From Thioalbus denitrificans (GTDB lineage: Bacteria > Pseudomonadota > Gammaproteobacteria > DSM-26407), in contig NZ_QPJY01000011.1 in NCBI RefSeq assembly GCF_003337735.1, positions 1 to 64,000 of the forward strand: 64,000 nucleotides of DNA, in the 5' to 3' direction. Of the stretch, positions 44,697 to 54,526 are shown in pieces (the first letter of the stretch is position 1; each line of letters starts with the position of its first letter). The position numbers were made by a program, and so were the translations under genes. The notes under the pieces are model-generated. The model saw nothing but the letters and a program-made list of their open reading frames with translations. It searched no databases and was not told where the DNA came from.

Positions 44697-45938
44697 TCAG
44701 TCCAGCACGTGCGACACCAGGCCGTCGGCGAGCTTGGGCTCGAACCAGGTGGACTTGGGCGGCATGACCCGGCCGCTGTCGGCCACGGCCATCAGGTCCT
44801 CCATGGAGGTGGGATAGAGGGAGAAGGCGGCCGCCATCTCGCCGCTGTCCACCCGCGCCATGAGCCCCTCCAGCCCCCGGCTGCCGCCCACGAAGTCGAT
44901 GCGCGGGTCCCGGCGCAGGTCCACGATCCCCAGCAGCGGCTCCAGCACCCGGTCGGTCAGCAGGCTCACGTCGAGGCGGCCCACCGGATCCGCGGCCGGG
45001 ATGCAGGCGGGATCGAGGGTGAGACGGTACCAGCGCGCCGCCAGGTAGAGGCCGAACTCCCCCCGCGCGGACGGACGCACGGGTTCCGGCTCCTGCTCCA
45101 CCCGGAACTCCGCCGCCAGGCTCTCCAGGAACGTCTCCGGGCGCATGCCGTTGAGATCGCGCACCACGCGGTTGTAGTCGAGGATGCACATCTGGTCATG
45201 GGGGAAGAGCACGGCCAGGAAATAGTTGTAGCTCTCCTCTCCCGCGTGGGCGGGATTCGCCGCCTTCCGGTTCGCGGCCACCCGCGCGGCGGCGGCCGAA
45301 CGGTGGTGGCCGTCGGCGATGTAGAGCGACTGCATGGCCTCGAAGGCGGAGCTCAGGGCGGCGGTCACCTCCGGGTCGCGGATCACCCACAGGGTGTGCA
45401 CCACGCTGTCGTCGGCCGTTACCCCGAATTCGGGCGCCTCGGCGGTCACCCCCGCCAGCAGCTCGGCCACCGCCGCGTCCTGGCGGTAGGTGAGCAGGAC
45501 CGGTCCGGTCTGGGCGTGCAGCGCCTCGATCTGGCGCACCCGGTCATCCTCCTTGTCCGGGCGGGTGAACTCGTGCCGGCGGATGCGGCCCGATTCGTAG
45601 GCCGCCACCGAGGCCACCGCCACCAGGCCGGTCTGCGTCTGCGCGCCCCGGGTCAGCCGGTAGGCGCAGTAGCGGGGCTGGGTATCACGGTGCAGGATCC
45701 CCTCGGCGACCATGCGCTCCAGGTTCTCCGCCGCCTTGGCGTAGACTTCGGGGGCGTGGGGATCGGTACCCTCCGGCAGATCGATCTCGGCCCGGGAGAT
45801 ATGCAGGAAGCTCCATGGCCGCCCGGCGGCGCGGGCCCGCGCCTCCACCGCGGTCACCACGTCATAGGGAGGAGCGATGACCGCGGCGGCCTGCTCGGGC
45901 AGGGGGCGCAGTCCGGTGAAGGGGCGAATCAAAGCCAT
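44697..45938 (-). CDS. DUF1015 family protein
   Basis: This 413-residue protein of unknown function has the family start MALIRPFTGLRP, then VIAPPYDVV, RRHEFTRPDKEDDRV and the conserved YIADGHHRSAAAARV. No signal peptide or membrane segment is visible. Start 45938 matches the family; an ATG five codons upstream (45953) is possible. It follows parC by about 38 bases and may be cotranscribed. Confidence 0.9.
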   Translation of the reverse strand: MALIRPFTGLRPLPEQAAAVIAPPYDVVTAVEARARAAGRPWSFLHISRAEIDLPEGTDPHAPEVYAKAAENLERMVAEGILHRDTQPRYCAYRLTRGAQTQTGLVAVASVAAYESGRIRRHEFTRPDKEDDRVRQIEALHAQTGPVLLTYRQDAAVAELLAGVTAEAPEFGVTADDSVVHTLWVIRDPEVTAALSSAFEAMQSLYIADGHHRSAAAARVAANRKAANPAHAGEESYNYFLAVLFPHDQMCILDYNRVVRDLNGMRPETFLESLAAEFRVEQEPEPVRPSARGEFGLYLAARWYRLTLDPACIPAADPVGRLDVSLLTDRVLEPLLGIVDLRRDPRIDFVGGSRGLEGLMARVDSGEMAAAFSLYPTSMEDLMAVADSGRVMPPKSTWFEPKLADGLVSHVLD

Positions 45939-45975
45939 CGTTGTCTCATCCATGTCAGCAGGGGTAATGACCGCG

Positions 45976-48234
45976 TCACTCGGTGGCGTCGGATTCCAGG
46001 CGGTCGACCCGCTGGAATCCGCGGGGCAGCTTGTTGCCGCGACGCCCCCGTTCGCCCCGGTAGTGCTCCAGGTCGGCGGGTTTCAGGGTGAGGTGGCGCT
46101 TGCCGGCGTGGATGGTGAGGCGTCCACCCGGCGGGATCACCGCCAGTCCCACCACGTACTCCTCCCGCGCCGCCACCCTGGCGCCCGGGATGCTCATGAT
46201 CCTGTTGCCCTTGCCCCGGGCCAGCCGCGGCAGATCCTCCACCGGGAAGACCAGCAGCCGGCCGTTGTTGGAGACAGCCGCCAGCAGGTCCTGCGCCGGG
46301 TCAGCGACCTGCCGCGGCGGCAGCACGCGGGCGCCCTTGGGCAGGTTGAGGATGGCCTTGCCGGCCTTGTTCTTGGCGATCAGCTCACCCAGCTCGGTGA
46401 CGAAGCCGTAGCCGGCGTCGGAAGCCATGAGGTAGAGATCCTTCGGCTCGCCCATGTAGACGCCGACGAAGGCGGCCCCGTCCGGCGGGCTTAGACGGCC
46501 GGTGAGCGGCTCGCCCTGCCCCCGCGCCGAGGGCAGGGTGTGGGCCGGCAGGGAGTAGCTGCGACCGCTGGCGTCCAGGAACACCGCCGGCTGGTTGCTG
46601 CGGCCGCAGGCGGCGGCCAGGAAGCTGTCGCCGGCCTTGTAGCTGAGCCCCGCCGGATCCAGGTCGTGGCCCTTGCCCGCGCGCACCCAGCCCTTCTCCG
46701 AGAGCACCACCGTGACCGGCTCGGCCCCCACCAGGGTGGTCTCGTCGATGGCCTGGGCCGCGGCCCGGGCCACGATGGGCGAACGGCGCCCGTCGCCGTA
46801 CTTCTCCGCGTCGGCCAGCAGCTCGTCGCGGATGAGCGCCTTGAGCAGGTCATGGGAGCCGAGCGTCTGCTCCAGGGACTGGCGCTCGCTGTCGAGCGCC
46901 TCCTGCTCGCCGCGGATCTTCATCTCCTCGAGCCGGGCCAGGTGGCGCAGCTTCAGCTCCAGGATCGCCTCGGCCTGGATGTCGGTGAGGCCGAACCGCT
47001 CCATCAGCACCGGCTTCGGCTCCTCCTCGTGGCGGATGATGGCGATCACCTCGTCGATGTTCAGATAGGCCGCCAGCAGGCCGTCGAGGATGTGCAGCCG
47101 GGCCAGCACCTTCTCCAGCCGGTGCTGGAGGCGCCGGGTGACGGTCTGGATGCGGAATTCCAGCCACTCGCCCAGCAGGTCGCGCAGGTTCTTCACCTGG
47201 GGCCGGCCGTTCAGCCCGATGACATTGAGGTTGACCCGGTAGCTGCGCTCGAGATCGGTGGTGGCGAACAGGTGCCCCATGAGCGCCTCGACGTCGATGC
47301 GGTTGGAGCGCGGGATGATCACCAGCCGGGTGGGATTCTCGTGGTCCGACTCGTCGCGCAGATCCGCCACCATGGGCAGCTTCTTGGCGTTCATCTGCTG
47401 GGCGATCTGCTCCAGCACCCGGGCCCCGGAGACCTGGTGCGGCAGCGCGGTGATGAGGATGTCGCCGTTCTCCCGCTCCCAGCGGGCGCGCATGCGCAGG
47501 CTGCCGCTGCCGGTCTCGTAGATCTTCTGCAACTCCTCGCGGGGGGTGATGATCTCCGCCTCCACCGGGTAGTCGGGCCCCTGGATGTGCTCGCAGAGGT
47601 CCCACACCGAGGCGCCCGGATCCTCGAGCAGGCGGATGCAGGCGGCGACCACCTCGCGCAGGTTGTGGGGCGGGATGTCGGTGGCCATGCCCACGGCGAT
47701 GCCGGTGGTGCCGTTGAGCAGCAGGTGGGGAACCCGGGCGGGAAGCACCAGCGGCTCCTCCAGGGTGCCGTCGAAATTGGGCCCCCAGTCCACGGTCCCC
47801 TGCCCCGCCTCGGCCAGCAGCAGATCGGCGAACGGGGCCAGCCGCGCCTCGGTATAGCGCATGGCGGCGAAGGACTTGGGATCGTCCTGGGAGCCCCAGT
47901 TGCCCTGGCCGTCCACCAGCGGGTAGCGGAAGCTGAAGGGCTGGGCCATGAGCACCATGGCCTCGTAGCAGGCCGAGTCACCGTGGGGATGGTACTTGCC
48001 CAGCACGTCACCCACGGTGCGGGCGGATTTCTTGTGCTTGGCCCCGCTCCGGAGCCCCAGCTCCGACATGGCGTAGACGATGCGGCGCTGGACCGGTTTC
48101 AGGCCGTCCCCGATGTGCGGCAGGGCGCGGTCGAGGATGACGTACATGGAGTAGTCGAGGTAGGCCTTCTCGGTGAAGGCCTTGAGGGGGAGGTGCTCCA
48201 CGCCCTCGTGGTTGATCTGGATGGAATCGGCCAT
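45976..48234 (-). CDS. parC: DNA topoisomerase IV subunit A
   Basis: ParC is the cleavage subunit of topoisomerase IV, which decatenates chromosomes. The 752 residues include [21 protein letters not shown], the quinolone-determining segment [20 protein letters not shown] (Ser and Glu at the classic resistance positions are unchanged), the catalytic tyrosine in [10 protein letters not shown], and a shorter C-terminal beta-pinwheel without a GyrA box. This separates it from GyrA. It is close to parE with alaX between. Confidence 0.97.
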   Translation of the reverse strand: MADSIQINHEGVEHLPLKAFTEKAYLDYSMYVILDRALPHIGDGLKPVQRRIVYAMSELGLRSGAKHKKSARTVGDVLGKYHPHGDSACYEAMVLMAQPFSFRYPLVDGQGNWGSQDDPKSFAAMRYTEARLAPFADLLLAEAGQGTVDWGPNFDGTLEEPLVLPARVPHLLLNGTTGIAVGMATDIPPHNLREVVAACIRLLEDPGASVWDLCEHIQGPDYPVEAEIITPREELQKIYETGSGSLRMRARWERENGDILITALPHQVSGARVLEQIAQQMNAKKLPMVADLRDESDHENPTRLVIIPRSNRIDVEALMGHLFATTDLERSYRVNLNVIGLNGRPQVKNLRDLLGEWLEFRIQTVTRRLQHRLEKVLARLHILDGLLAAYLNIDEVIAIIRHEEEPKPVLMERFGLTDIQAEAILELKLRHLARLEEMKIRGEQEALDSERQSLEQTLGSHDLLKALIRDELLADAEKYGDGRRSPIVARAAAQAIDETTLVGAEPVTVVLSEKGWVRAGKGHDLDPAGLSYKAGDSFLAAACGRSNQPAVFLDASGRSYSLPAHTLPSARGQGEPLTGRLSPPDGAAFVGVYMGEPKDLYLMASDAGYGFVTELGELIAKNKAGKAILNLPKGARVLPPRQVADPAQDLLAAVSNNGRLLVFPVEDLPRLARGKGNRIMSIPGARVAAREEYVVGLAVIPPGGRLTIHAGKRHLTLKPADLEHYRGERGRRGNKLPRGFQRVDRLESDATE

Positions 48235-48380
48235 GGGTGTTGCGTTCCGTCCTCAGCGTGATTGCCGGTCTCCGGCCCGGCCGGGATTCGGCCAGGCCGG
48301 ACGACCCTTCCCGGCGCGCATCGGCACCGGCGAAAGCGGGCCCAAGTTTACTACGTTGCCGGCGGCGATGCGTGGATCGC

Positions 48381-49088
48381 TCAAGGGGTGTCCAGGGTGA
48401 CGCTGACGCGGCGGTTGTTGCGCCCCTTGTTCTCCACCCGGGTCACCGTCACCGGCCCGATCTCGCCGGTGCGGGCCACGTGGGTGCCGCCGCAGGGCTG
48501 CAGATCGACCCCGGCCACCTCCACCAGCCGCACCCGCCCCCGGCCCCGCGGCGGCTGCACCGACAGTGTCCGCACCAGTTCGGGCCGGGCATCGAGCTCG
48601 GCTGCGTCGATCCAGCGGCTGGTGACCGGGTGATCCGCCGCCACGATGCGGTTCAGTGCCGTGGTGAGCGCCTCCCGGTCCAGCGACTGACCGGGCAGGT
48701 CGAAATCGAGCCGCCCGCTGCCGTCGCGGATGGCCCCGCCGGTGACGCCGGCGGGGATGAGGCTGCAGAGCAGGTGCAGGCAGGTATGCATGCGCATGTG
48801 CCGGTGGCGGCGCTCCCAGTCGAGCACCGCGGTGACCCGTTCACCGGTGCCCGGCAGCGGAACGCCCGCCTCCGGCAGATGGAGGATGCCGCTCTCGCCG
48901 CGGCGGGTATCGGTCACGGCCAGCCGGCTGCCGTCCGCGCGGATCAGCCAGCCCGCATCCCCGGGCTGGCCCCCGCCGCGGGGGTAGAACACCGTGCGGT
49001 CGAGCACGATGCCCTCCGTGCCGGCGGCGAGCACGGTCGCCCCGCACTCGCGCAGATAGGCATCCTCCCGGAACAGCTCGATGGTCAT
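48381..49088 (-). CDS. AlaX-type alanyl-tRNA editing protein
   Basis: This freestanding homologue of the AlaRS editing domain hydrolyses mischarged Ser/Gly-tRNA-Ala. The 235 residues contain TVFYPRGGGQPGDAGWL, the zinc motifs RMHTCLHLLCSL (HxxxH) and LQPCGGTHVARTGEIG (CxxxH), and GGAIRDGSGRLDFDLP. It lies between parE and parC and is probably translated from the parE transcript. Confidence 0.92.
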   Translation of the reverse strand: MTIELFREDAYLRECGATVLAAGTEGIVLDRTVFYPRGGGQPGDAGWLIRADGSRLAVTDTRRGESGILHLPEAGVPLPGTGERVTAVLDWERRHRHMRMHTCLHLLCSLIPAGVTGGAIRDGSGRLDFDLPGQSLDREALTTALNRIVAADHPVTSRWIDAAELDARPELVRTLSVQPPRGRGRVRLVEVAGVDLQPCGGTHVARTGEIGPVTVTRVENKGRNNRRVSVTLDTP

Positions 49089-49131
49089 GGCCTTCTCCCG
49101 GCGTCCCCCGCCGCCCCGTTGGCGGTTCCGG

Positions 49132-51024
49132 TCACAGCACTTCGGCCAGGTCGCCTTTCTGCTCCAGCCACGCGCGCCGGTCGGAGGAACGGCGCTTGGC
49201 CAGCAGCATGTCCATCAGCTCGTCGCTGGCGTCATCGGGCGCCACCGTGAGCTGCACCAGGCGCCGGGTGTCGGGGGAGAGGGTCGTCTCACGCAGTTGC
49301 AGGGGGTTCATCTCGCCCAGCCCCTTGAAGCGGGTGACGGCGATCTTCGCATTCCTGCGCTCGGCGCGGATGCGGTCGATCACCCCCTCCTTCTCCGCCT
49401 CGTCCAGCGCGTAGTAGACCTCCTTGGCCACGTCGATGCGGTACAGCGGGGGCATGGCGATGTAGACGTGCCCGGCCTCCACCAGCGGCCGGAAGTGGCG
49501 CAGGAACAGGGCGCAGAGCAGGGTGGCGATGTGGGCCCCGTCGGAGTCGGCGTCGGCCAGCACGCAGACCTTGCCGTAGCGCAGTCCCTGCAGATCGCCG
49601 GAGCCGGGATCCACCCCGATGGCCACGGCGATGTCATGCACCTCCTGGGAGCCGAGCACCTCCTCGGGGTTCACCTCCCAGGTGTTCAGGATCTTGCCCC
49701 GCAGCGGCATGATGGCCTGGAACTCGCGGTCCCGGGCCTGCTTGGCCGATCCGCCCGCCGAGTCGCCCTCCACCAGGAACAGCTCGGCCCGCCCCGGGTC
49801 CTGGGCCGTGCAATCGGCCAGCTTGCCCGGCAGCGCCGGCCCCTGGGTGACCTTCTTACGCACCACCTTGCGCCCCGCGCGGCTGCGGCGCTGGGCATTG
49901 CCGATGGCCAGCTCCGCGATGCGCTCGCCCATCTCGGTGTGCTGGTTGAGCCACAGACTGAAGGCGTCGCGCACCACGCCGGAGACGAACGCGGCGCACT
50001 CCCGCGAGGAGAGCCGCTCCTTGGTCTGGCCGGAGAACTGCGGGTCCGCCAGCTTCACCGAGAGGATGTAGGAGACCGAGTCCCAGACGTCCTCCGGCGC
50101 GAGCTTGAGCCCCCGCGGCAGCAGGTTGCGGAACTCGCAGAACTCGCGCAGGGCCTCGGTGAGCCCCGTGCGCAGGCCGTTGACGTGGGTTCCGCCCTGG
50201 GCGGTGGGGATGAGGTTGACGTAGCTCTCGGTGACCGCCTCGCCGCCCTCGGGCAGCCAGACGACGGCCCAGTCGACCGCCTCGCGCTCGCCCGCCAGGC
50301 TGCCCATGAACGGCGCCTCCGGCAGCCGCTCGGACGCCCCGATCTCATCCTCCAGGTAGGCCCGCAGGCCATCCTCGTAGCACCACTCCTCGCGCTCTCC
50401 CGCCGCCTCGTCGCGGAAGGTCACGGTCAGTCCCGGGCACAGCACCGCCTTGGCCCGCAGCACGTGCTTGAGCCGGGGCACCGAGAACCTGGGCGAGTCG
50501 AAGAACTTCGCATCGGGCCAGAAGCGCACCGTGGTGCCGGTCTGGCGCCGGGGCACCTCGCCGATGGCCTCGAGGTCGGAGACCTTCTCGCCGTTGGCGA
50601 AGGCCATGTTGTACTCCTGGCCGCCCCGGCGCACCCACACCTCCAGGTGCCGGGACAGCGCGTTCACCACCGACACGCCCACCCCGTGCAGGCCGCCGGA
50701 GAAGCGGTAGGACTTGTTGGAGAACTTGCCGCCCGCGTGCAGCCGGGTGAGGATCACCTCCACGCCCGGCACCCCCTCCTCCGCGTGCAGGTCCACCGGC
50801 ATGCCGCGGCCGTCGTCCACCACCTCCAGCGAACCGTCCTGGTAGAGGGTCACGTCGATGCGCCGGGCGTGGCCGGCCACCGCCTCGTCCACGCTGTTGT
50901 CGATGACCTCCTGGGCCATGTGGTTGGGACGGCTGGTGTCGGTGTACATGCCCGGGCGCTTGCGCACCGGGTCGAGTCCGCTCAGAACCTCGATGTCGTT
51001 GGCGTTGTAGGCTTCGCGAGTCAT
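49132..51024 (-). CDS. parE: DNA topoisomerase IV subunit B
   Basis: ParE is the ATPase subunit of topoisomerase IV. The 630 residues include QEVIDNSVDEAVAGHARRID (ATP site), DDGRGMPVDLHAEEG, GVGVSVVNALS, and the TOPRIM segment LFLVEGDSAGGSAKQARDRE with CVLADADSDGAHIATLLCAL. Length and the absence of a GyrB insert separate it from GyrB. It is downstream of yqiA, the E. coli nudF-yqiB-cpdA-yqiA-parE order. Confidence 0.97.
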   Translation of the reverse strand: MTREAYNANDIEVLSGLDPVRKRPGMYTDTSRPNHMAQEVIDNSVDEAVAGHARRIDVTLYQDGSLEVVDDGRGMPVDLHAEEGVPGVEVILTRLHAGGKFSNKSYRFSGGLHGVGVSVVNALSRHLEVWVRRGGQEYNMAFANGEKVSDLEAIGEVPRRQTGTTVRFWPDAKFFDSPRFSVPRLKHVLRAKAVLCPGLTVTFRDEAAGEREEWCYEDGLRAYLEDEIGASERLPEAPFMGSLAGEREAVDWAVVWLPEGGEAVTESYVNLIPTAQGGTHVNGLRTGLTEALREFCEFRNLLPRGLKLAPEDVWDSVSYILSVKLADPQFSGQTKERLSSRECAAFVSGVVRDAFSLWLNQHTEMGERIAELAIGNAQRRSRAGRKVVRKKVTQGPALPGKLADCTAQDPGRAELFLVEGDSAGGSAKQARDREFQAIMPLRGKILNTWEVNPEEVLGSQEVHDIAVAIGVDPGSGDLQGLRYGKVCVLADADSDGAHIATLLCALFLRHFRPLVEAGHVYIAMPPLYRIDVAKEVYYALDEAEKEGVIDRIRAERRNAKIAVTRFKGLGEMNPLQLRETTLSPDTRRLVQLTVAPDDASDELMDMLLAKRRSSDRRAWLEQKGDLAEVL

Positions 51025-51119
51025 GTCGATGGCAGGTTGTCCGGCGGTTGGGACACGGGGTGGGCGCGCTGCCCGCGGGCGTTACCGCGCGGCATTATAC
51101 AGCCCTCGCGGGAGGCGGG

Positions 51120-51719
51120 TCACAGTCCATTGGGCGGCACGCCGCAGAAGCGCAGCACCCGTTCCGCCACGGCCTCGAAATTCTCGAACCCGTGCGATCC
51201 GCCGGCCATCAGGATCCGGGGGGAATCCGGATACTTGCGCAACGCCTGGCGGAAGTCGAGGGTCTCGTCGCCGCTCTGCAGCAGCAGCAGGAAACGCCCC
51301 GGGTGGCTGACCCGCTCCACGTCCAGGGCGCGCAGGGCCGTGATGTGCTCCGCCACCAGCTCGTAGCGCTCGCCGGTGTAGAGGTTCTGCTGCGGCCCCA
51401 GGTAATCGGCCAGCAGCTCGTAGGGCCGCACAGCCGGGTTGACCAGTACGGCCCGCAGGCCATGGCGCTCCGCCAGCCAGGTGGCATAGTAGCCCCCCAG
51501 CGAGCTGCCCACCAGCGCCAGCCCGCCGGGCAGGAGCCGTTCCACCTCCGCCTCCAGCTGGAGGGCGGCCCGCTCCGGGCGGTCGGAGAGCGCCGGCACC
51601 CGGATCCGGTCCCCCAGCCCCAGCGCCTCCATGCGCGCCACCAGGATGCGCGCCTTGTGGGACTCGGGCGAGGAGTTGAAACCGTGGATGTAGAGGATGG
51701 CGGGTGTGGGAGTGGACAC
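51120..51719 (-). CDS. yqiA: YqiA-type alpha/beta hydrolase
   Basis: This 199-residue esterase of the UPF0227/YqiA family shows the oxyanion segment LYIHGFNSSPES, nucleophile Ser in LVGSSLGGYYATWLAERHG, Asp in LLQSGDETLDFR, and His in GGSHGFENFE. The physiological substrate is unknown. Conserved position between cpdA and parE supports the call. Confidence 0.92.
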   Translation of the reverse strand: MSTPTPAILYIHGFNSSPESHKARILVARMEALGLGDRIRVPALSDRPERAALQLEAEVERLLPGGLALVGSSLGGYYATWLAERHGLRAVLVNPAVRPYELLADYLGPQQNLYTGERYELVAEHITALRALDVERVSHPGRFLLLLQSGDETLDFRQALRKYPDSPRILMAGGSHGFENFEAVAERVLRFCGVPPNGL

Positions 51720-51848
51720 AGCGCGGAATTCGAAGACGGAACGGAATGGACAGGATTAACGGGATTTTTCGGGATTGACACGATTGCCATCAGGACGAGG
51801 GACTGGGGCATTGTAGGTGCAGATTCATCTGCACAACAGAACCGCTGT
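51720..51848. repeat. Dispersed repeat fragments in the yqiA-cpdA gap
   Basis: This 129-base gap contains GGAATGGACAGGATTAACGG followed by GATTTTTCGGGATTGACACG, a tract of related GGATT units, then GTAGGTGCAGATTCATCTGC, related to the palindrome at 44596. No coding signal. Confidence 0.65.
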
Positions 51849-52637
51849 TCAATACCCCACCGCGCCCTTGTCGGGAATGTAGACGAACTCGCGCAGGCGC
51901 ACCACGCCGGTGTCGAAGCGGCCGTCGTCGTGCAGTTCCAGCCAGCGGAAGCCGGGGTGGGCCTCGTCGATGGAGAAATCGCGGCTGCCGGGACGGAACT
52001 GCAGGCAGGTGGAGGGCGAGGAGATCAGCTCCAGTCCGCCGCGCCGGTCCCGGTACTCCTGGTGCACGTGGCCCCACAGCAGCACGCGCACGTTGGCGTG
52101 ACGGTCCAGCACCCCGAACAGCGCCTCGGCATTGTCGAGTCCGAGCGCATCGAGCCAGCGACTGCCCACCGGAACGGGCTGGTGATGGAGCGTGACCAGG
52201 GCATGGTGCCCGGGATGCGCCGCCAGGCAGCGCTCCAGCCGCTCCAGCTCCCGCTCGGAGACCCGTCCGCCCACGTGACCCGGCACGGCGGAGTCGAGCA
52301 GCACCACCTGCCAGCGCCCCAGGAGGAAGCTCCGCTCGGGGCGGAAGAAGGGATCGGAGAGGGCGGCTGCGGCGACGGACTGATCGTCGTGGTTGCCGGG
52401 TATCCAGTAGACCGGCGCGCCGATCCGCTCCAGCCCCGCGGCCAGGTCCCGGTAGGCGGGGAGCGAGGCGTCCTGGGCCAGGTCGCCGGTGGCGAGCACG
52501 GCGTCGGGAGCGGGGAATTCGCGACAGGCCAGATCCACCACCGACTGGAAGCTGGCCCCCGTATCCAGCCCCAACAGCGTCTCGCCACCATTCGAAAACA
52601 GGTGCGTGTCGGTGATCTGCAGCAGTCGCATACCCAT
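51849..52637 (-). CDS. cpdA: 3',5'-cyclic-AMP phosphodiesterase CpdA (Icc)
   Basis: This calcineurin-type metallophosphatase is expected to hydrolyse cAMP. All five motifs are visible: QITDTHLF (DxH), ATGDLAQD (GD), IPGNHDDQS (GNHD), LHHQPV, and WGHVHQEY (GHxH). The 262 residues are full length. It sits between yqiB and yqiA, the canonical location. MGMRLLQ allows a start two codons later. Confidence 0.93.
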   Translation of the reverse strand: MGMRLLQITDTHLFSNGGETLLGLDTGASFQSVVDLACREFPAPDAVLATGDLAQDASLPAYRDLAAGLERIGAPVYWIPGNHDDQSVAAAALSDPFFRPERSFLLGRWQVVLLDSAVPGHVGGRVSERELERLERCLAAHPGHHALVTLHHQPVPVGSRWLDALGLDNAEALFGVLDRHANVRVLLWGHVHQEYRDRRGGLELISSPSTCLQFRPGSRDFSIDEAHPGFRWLELHDDGRFDTGVVRLREFVYIPDKGAVGY

Positions 52638-52722
52638 GAGGATTGTCTTGCCCTTCCCCGCGTGGTGCCTTCGCCCCTGTACGAACGCGTCGGCCTGGTC
52701 AGACTTTAAGCGTTTTCAGGCG

Positions 52723-53175
52723 CTAATCTGTGACCAGTTCCTCATGCTGGAACCGGTAACCCCGCGCCAGGCAGAGCCGCAGCCACTCGCCCAGCAGACG
52801 ATTGAGCTGGAGCTTCTCGTCACGCCGGATCATGCCGCGGTTCGGGTAGGGGTGGGGATACCGGGGTCCGAACCGGGTCTCGCCCTGGTAGCTGACCACC
52901 TCCGCCACCCGCGCGTCGTGGCTGACACGAATCCGCATCCGCGGTCCCGGCAGCCAGGCAACCGGCCCCGACTCGCTGAGTTCGACCAGCGTGGTGTAGG
53001 GACCGCGCTCCAGGACCCGGAGACTCACCATCCCGGCCACCCCCCGGACGGACCGCGCCGGTGCCGGCGCCGCGACCTGCGCCAGCCCGGGCGCAAGCTG
53101 CGCCAGGCGCTGGTAGTTGCGCTCGCACTCACCGAGCAGTTGCTCCAGGTTGTCGGCTTTCGGCGTCACTCTCAT
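52723..53175 (-). CDS. yqiB: DUF1249 (YqiB-type) protein
   Basis: This 150-residue cytosolic protein of unknown function has NLEQLLGECERNYQRLAQLA, YTTLVELSE, RVSHDARVAEVVSYQGETRF, and the Pro/Tyr segment RYPHPYPNRGMIRRDEK, all typical of DUF1249. The ATG at 53175 is preferred over a TTG 15 codons upstream. It is next to cpdA, as in E. coli. Confidence 0.9.
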   Translation of the reverse strand: MRVTPKADNLEQLLGECERNYQRLAQLAPGLAQVAAPAPARSVRGVAGMVSLRVLERGPYTTLVELSESGPVAWLPGPRMRIRVSHDARVAEVVSYQGETRFGPRYPHPYPNRGMIRRDEKLQLNRLLGEWLRLCLARGYRFQHEELVTD

Positions 53176-53358
53176 GGAATCGTCGTTGAACGCATCTGCG
53201 TGCGCTGGGGAATCTCTCAACCCAACCCGTGTGGCCGCGCGAACCGGGTTGCCGCGCAGGCCTCACGACCCATGCCCTGAATGACTCTCCGCCATTCGAG
53301 CGGGTGAAAGAACCGCGCCGGGCTCTCACAGCATAGCGTTTCCTGGACCGGGCGGCAC

Positions 53359-53402
53359 CTAGTGTACTGCCATCACTCCTGGAGGTACTTTCAGAGCGCG
53401 CC
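53359..53402. mobile_element. Single end of a CTAG-bounded MITE-like element
   Basis: The sequence from CTAG at 53359 (CTAGTGTACTGCCATCACTC, then CTGGAGGTACTTTCAGAG) matches the left end of the element at 29203, with changes in the variable part of the repeat. Similarity stops about 44 bases in and no partner end follows, so this is a relic, 26 bases beyond the nudF stop. Confidence 0.75.
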
Positions 53403-53427
53403 GGAGACGACGGCGACCGTGGGGGGG

Positions 53428-54075
53428 TTACACCGGATCCGACCCGCTCCAGCGCCGCAACAACTCCTCGCGATGGAGTTCCAGCCACTGCAGAGCGATG
53501 AGCGTGGAGGCGTTGTCGATGAGGCCCTCTGCCATCCAGCCGAGCGCGCGGGTCCGCGGGACCGCCACCACGCGGATGTCCTCGCCCTCGTGGGGCAGGC
53601 CGTGGATGCCCCCGGCGCCGGCGGCTTCCACCCGACCGCAGAACAGGGTGATCCGCTCGGAGGTCCCGCCCGGACTGACCAGGTAGTTGCAGATGGGGAC
53701 CAGGTCGGTCACGACACAATCGGCCTCCTCCCGCGCCTCGCGCCGGACCACCTCCTCCGGCGTTTCGCCCGGCTCCACGATCCCGGCCACCACCTCCAGC
53801 AGCCAGGGTCCGCGGCGGTCGTGGATGGCGCCGATGCGGAACTGCTCCACCAGGACCACCCGGTCCAGGGCGGGGTCGAAGAGCAGGACGGCCGCGGCGG
53901 TGCCGCGTTCGAACAGCTCACGGGTCAGCAACGGGCTCCAGCCGCCCCGGAACAGCGCATGCCGCAGCCGGTAGCGCTCCATGCGGAAAAAACCCCGGTA
54001 GACCACCTCCCGGCGCACCACCTCCAGTCCTTCCGGGCCGGGTGGCGGCTGCCTCTCTTCCGGGGCCTTGTTCAT
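53428..54075 (-). CDS. nudF: ADP-ribose pyrophosphatase NudF
   Basis: NudF cleaves ADP-ribose to AMP and ribose-5-phosphate. The 215 residues contain the Nudix box GIVEPGETPEEVVRREAREE, in which all metal-binding Glu are present; the following AD replaces the usual xG. VLLFDPALDRVVLVEQFRIG and SPGGTSERITLFCGRV are family-typical. The ATG overlaps the stop of the upstream gene (ATGA). Conserved order with yqiB and cpdA. Confidence 0.95.
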   Translation of the reverse strand: MNKAPEERQPPPGPEGLEVVRREVVYRGFFRMERYRLRHALFRGGWSPLLTRELFERGTAAAVLLFDPALDRVVLVEQFRIGAIHDRRGPWLLEVVAGIVEPGETPEEVVRREAREEADCVVTDLVPICNYLVSPGGTSERITLFCGRVEAAGAGGIHGLPHEGEDIRVVAVPRTRALGWMAEGLIDNASTLIALQWLELHREELLRRWSGSDPV

Positions 54076-54509
54076 CGCCGGGCCTCCCCGCCGAACAGCC
54101 GTCGCCACCAGCGCCGACGCCCCTCGGGAAGAATTTCGGGGGTTTCCAGCGCCTCCGGCGGAGTCCGGCTGAGAATCCAGCGGGGCAGGATCTTCAGGCC
54201 GCTCGAACCACAGGAGGCACCGAGGTTGTGGGGATCGTAGATCTTGACGAGCCCGGGCGAATCCGCATCGTCGGTGTAGACGATGCCGCAGTAGTCGTGT
54301 TCGTGCTCCCGCCGCAGCAGGGCATCGATCTCGGTGATAAAGCGCTCCAGCGACGCGGGGCTCTCCGCGCGCTCCGGCGGTGGCTCCCCGACCAGGTAGA
54401 CGTACCACTCGCCGCCGTCCCGGACCCGGGCCCACAGGGCGTCCAGCTGCGACCAGCGCAGCACGCCCCTGAAGGAGCCGTTGAGAATGCGTTGGGAAAA
54501 GGTATTCAT
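54072..54509 (-). CDS. Conserved protein of unknown function in the nudF operon
   Basis: This 145-residue soluble protein has no motif I recognise. Notable segments are SQRILNGSFRGVLRWSQLDA, YVYLVGEPPP, YCGIVYTDDADSPGLVKIYD, and a basic C-terminus (RRRWWRRLFGGEARR). It overlaps nudF (ATGA) and lies 17 bases after the next unknown gene, so the three are coupled. ATG 54509 is chosen; a TTG at 54530 would overlap the upstream stop. No function is proposed. Confidence 0.75.
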   Translation of the reverse strand: MNTFSQRILNGSFRGVLRWSQLDALWARVRDGGEWYVYLVGEPPPERAESPASLERFITEIDALLRREHEHDYCGIVYTDDADSPGLVKIYDPHNLGASCGSSGLKILPRWILSRTPPEALETPEILPEGRRRWWRRLFGGEARR

Positions 54510-54526
54510 TCGGTACCGGGAATCGT

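Noticed and set aside
47970-48010. Quinolone-resistance changes in ParC
   Set aside because: The Ser and Glu of HGDSACYE are the susceptible-type residues.
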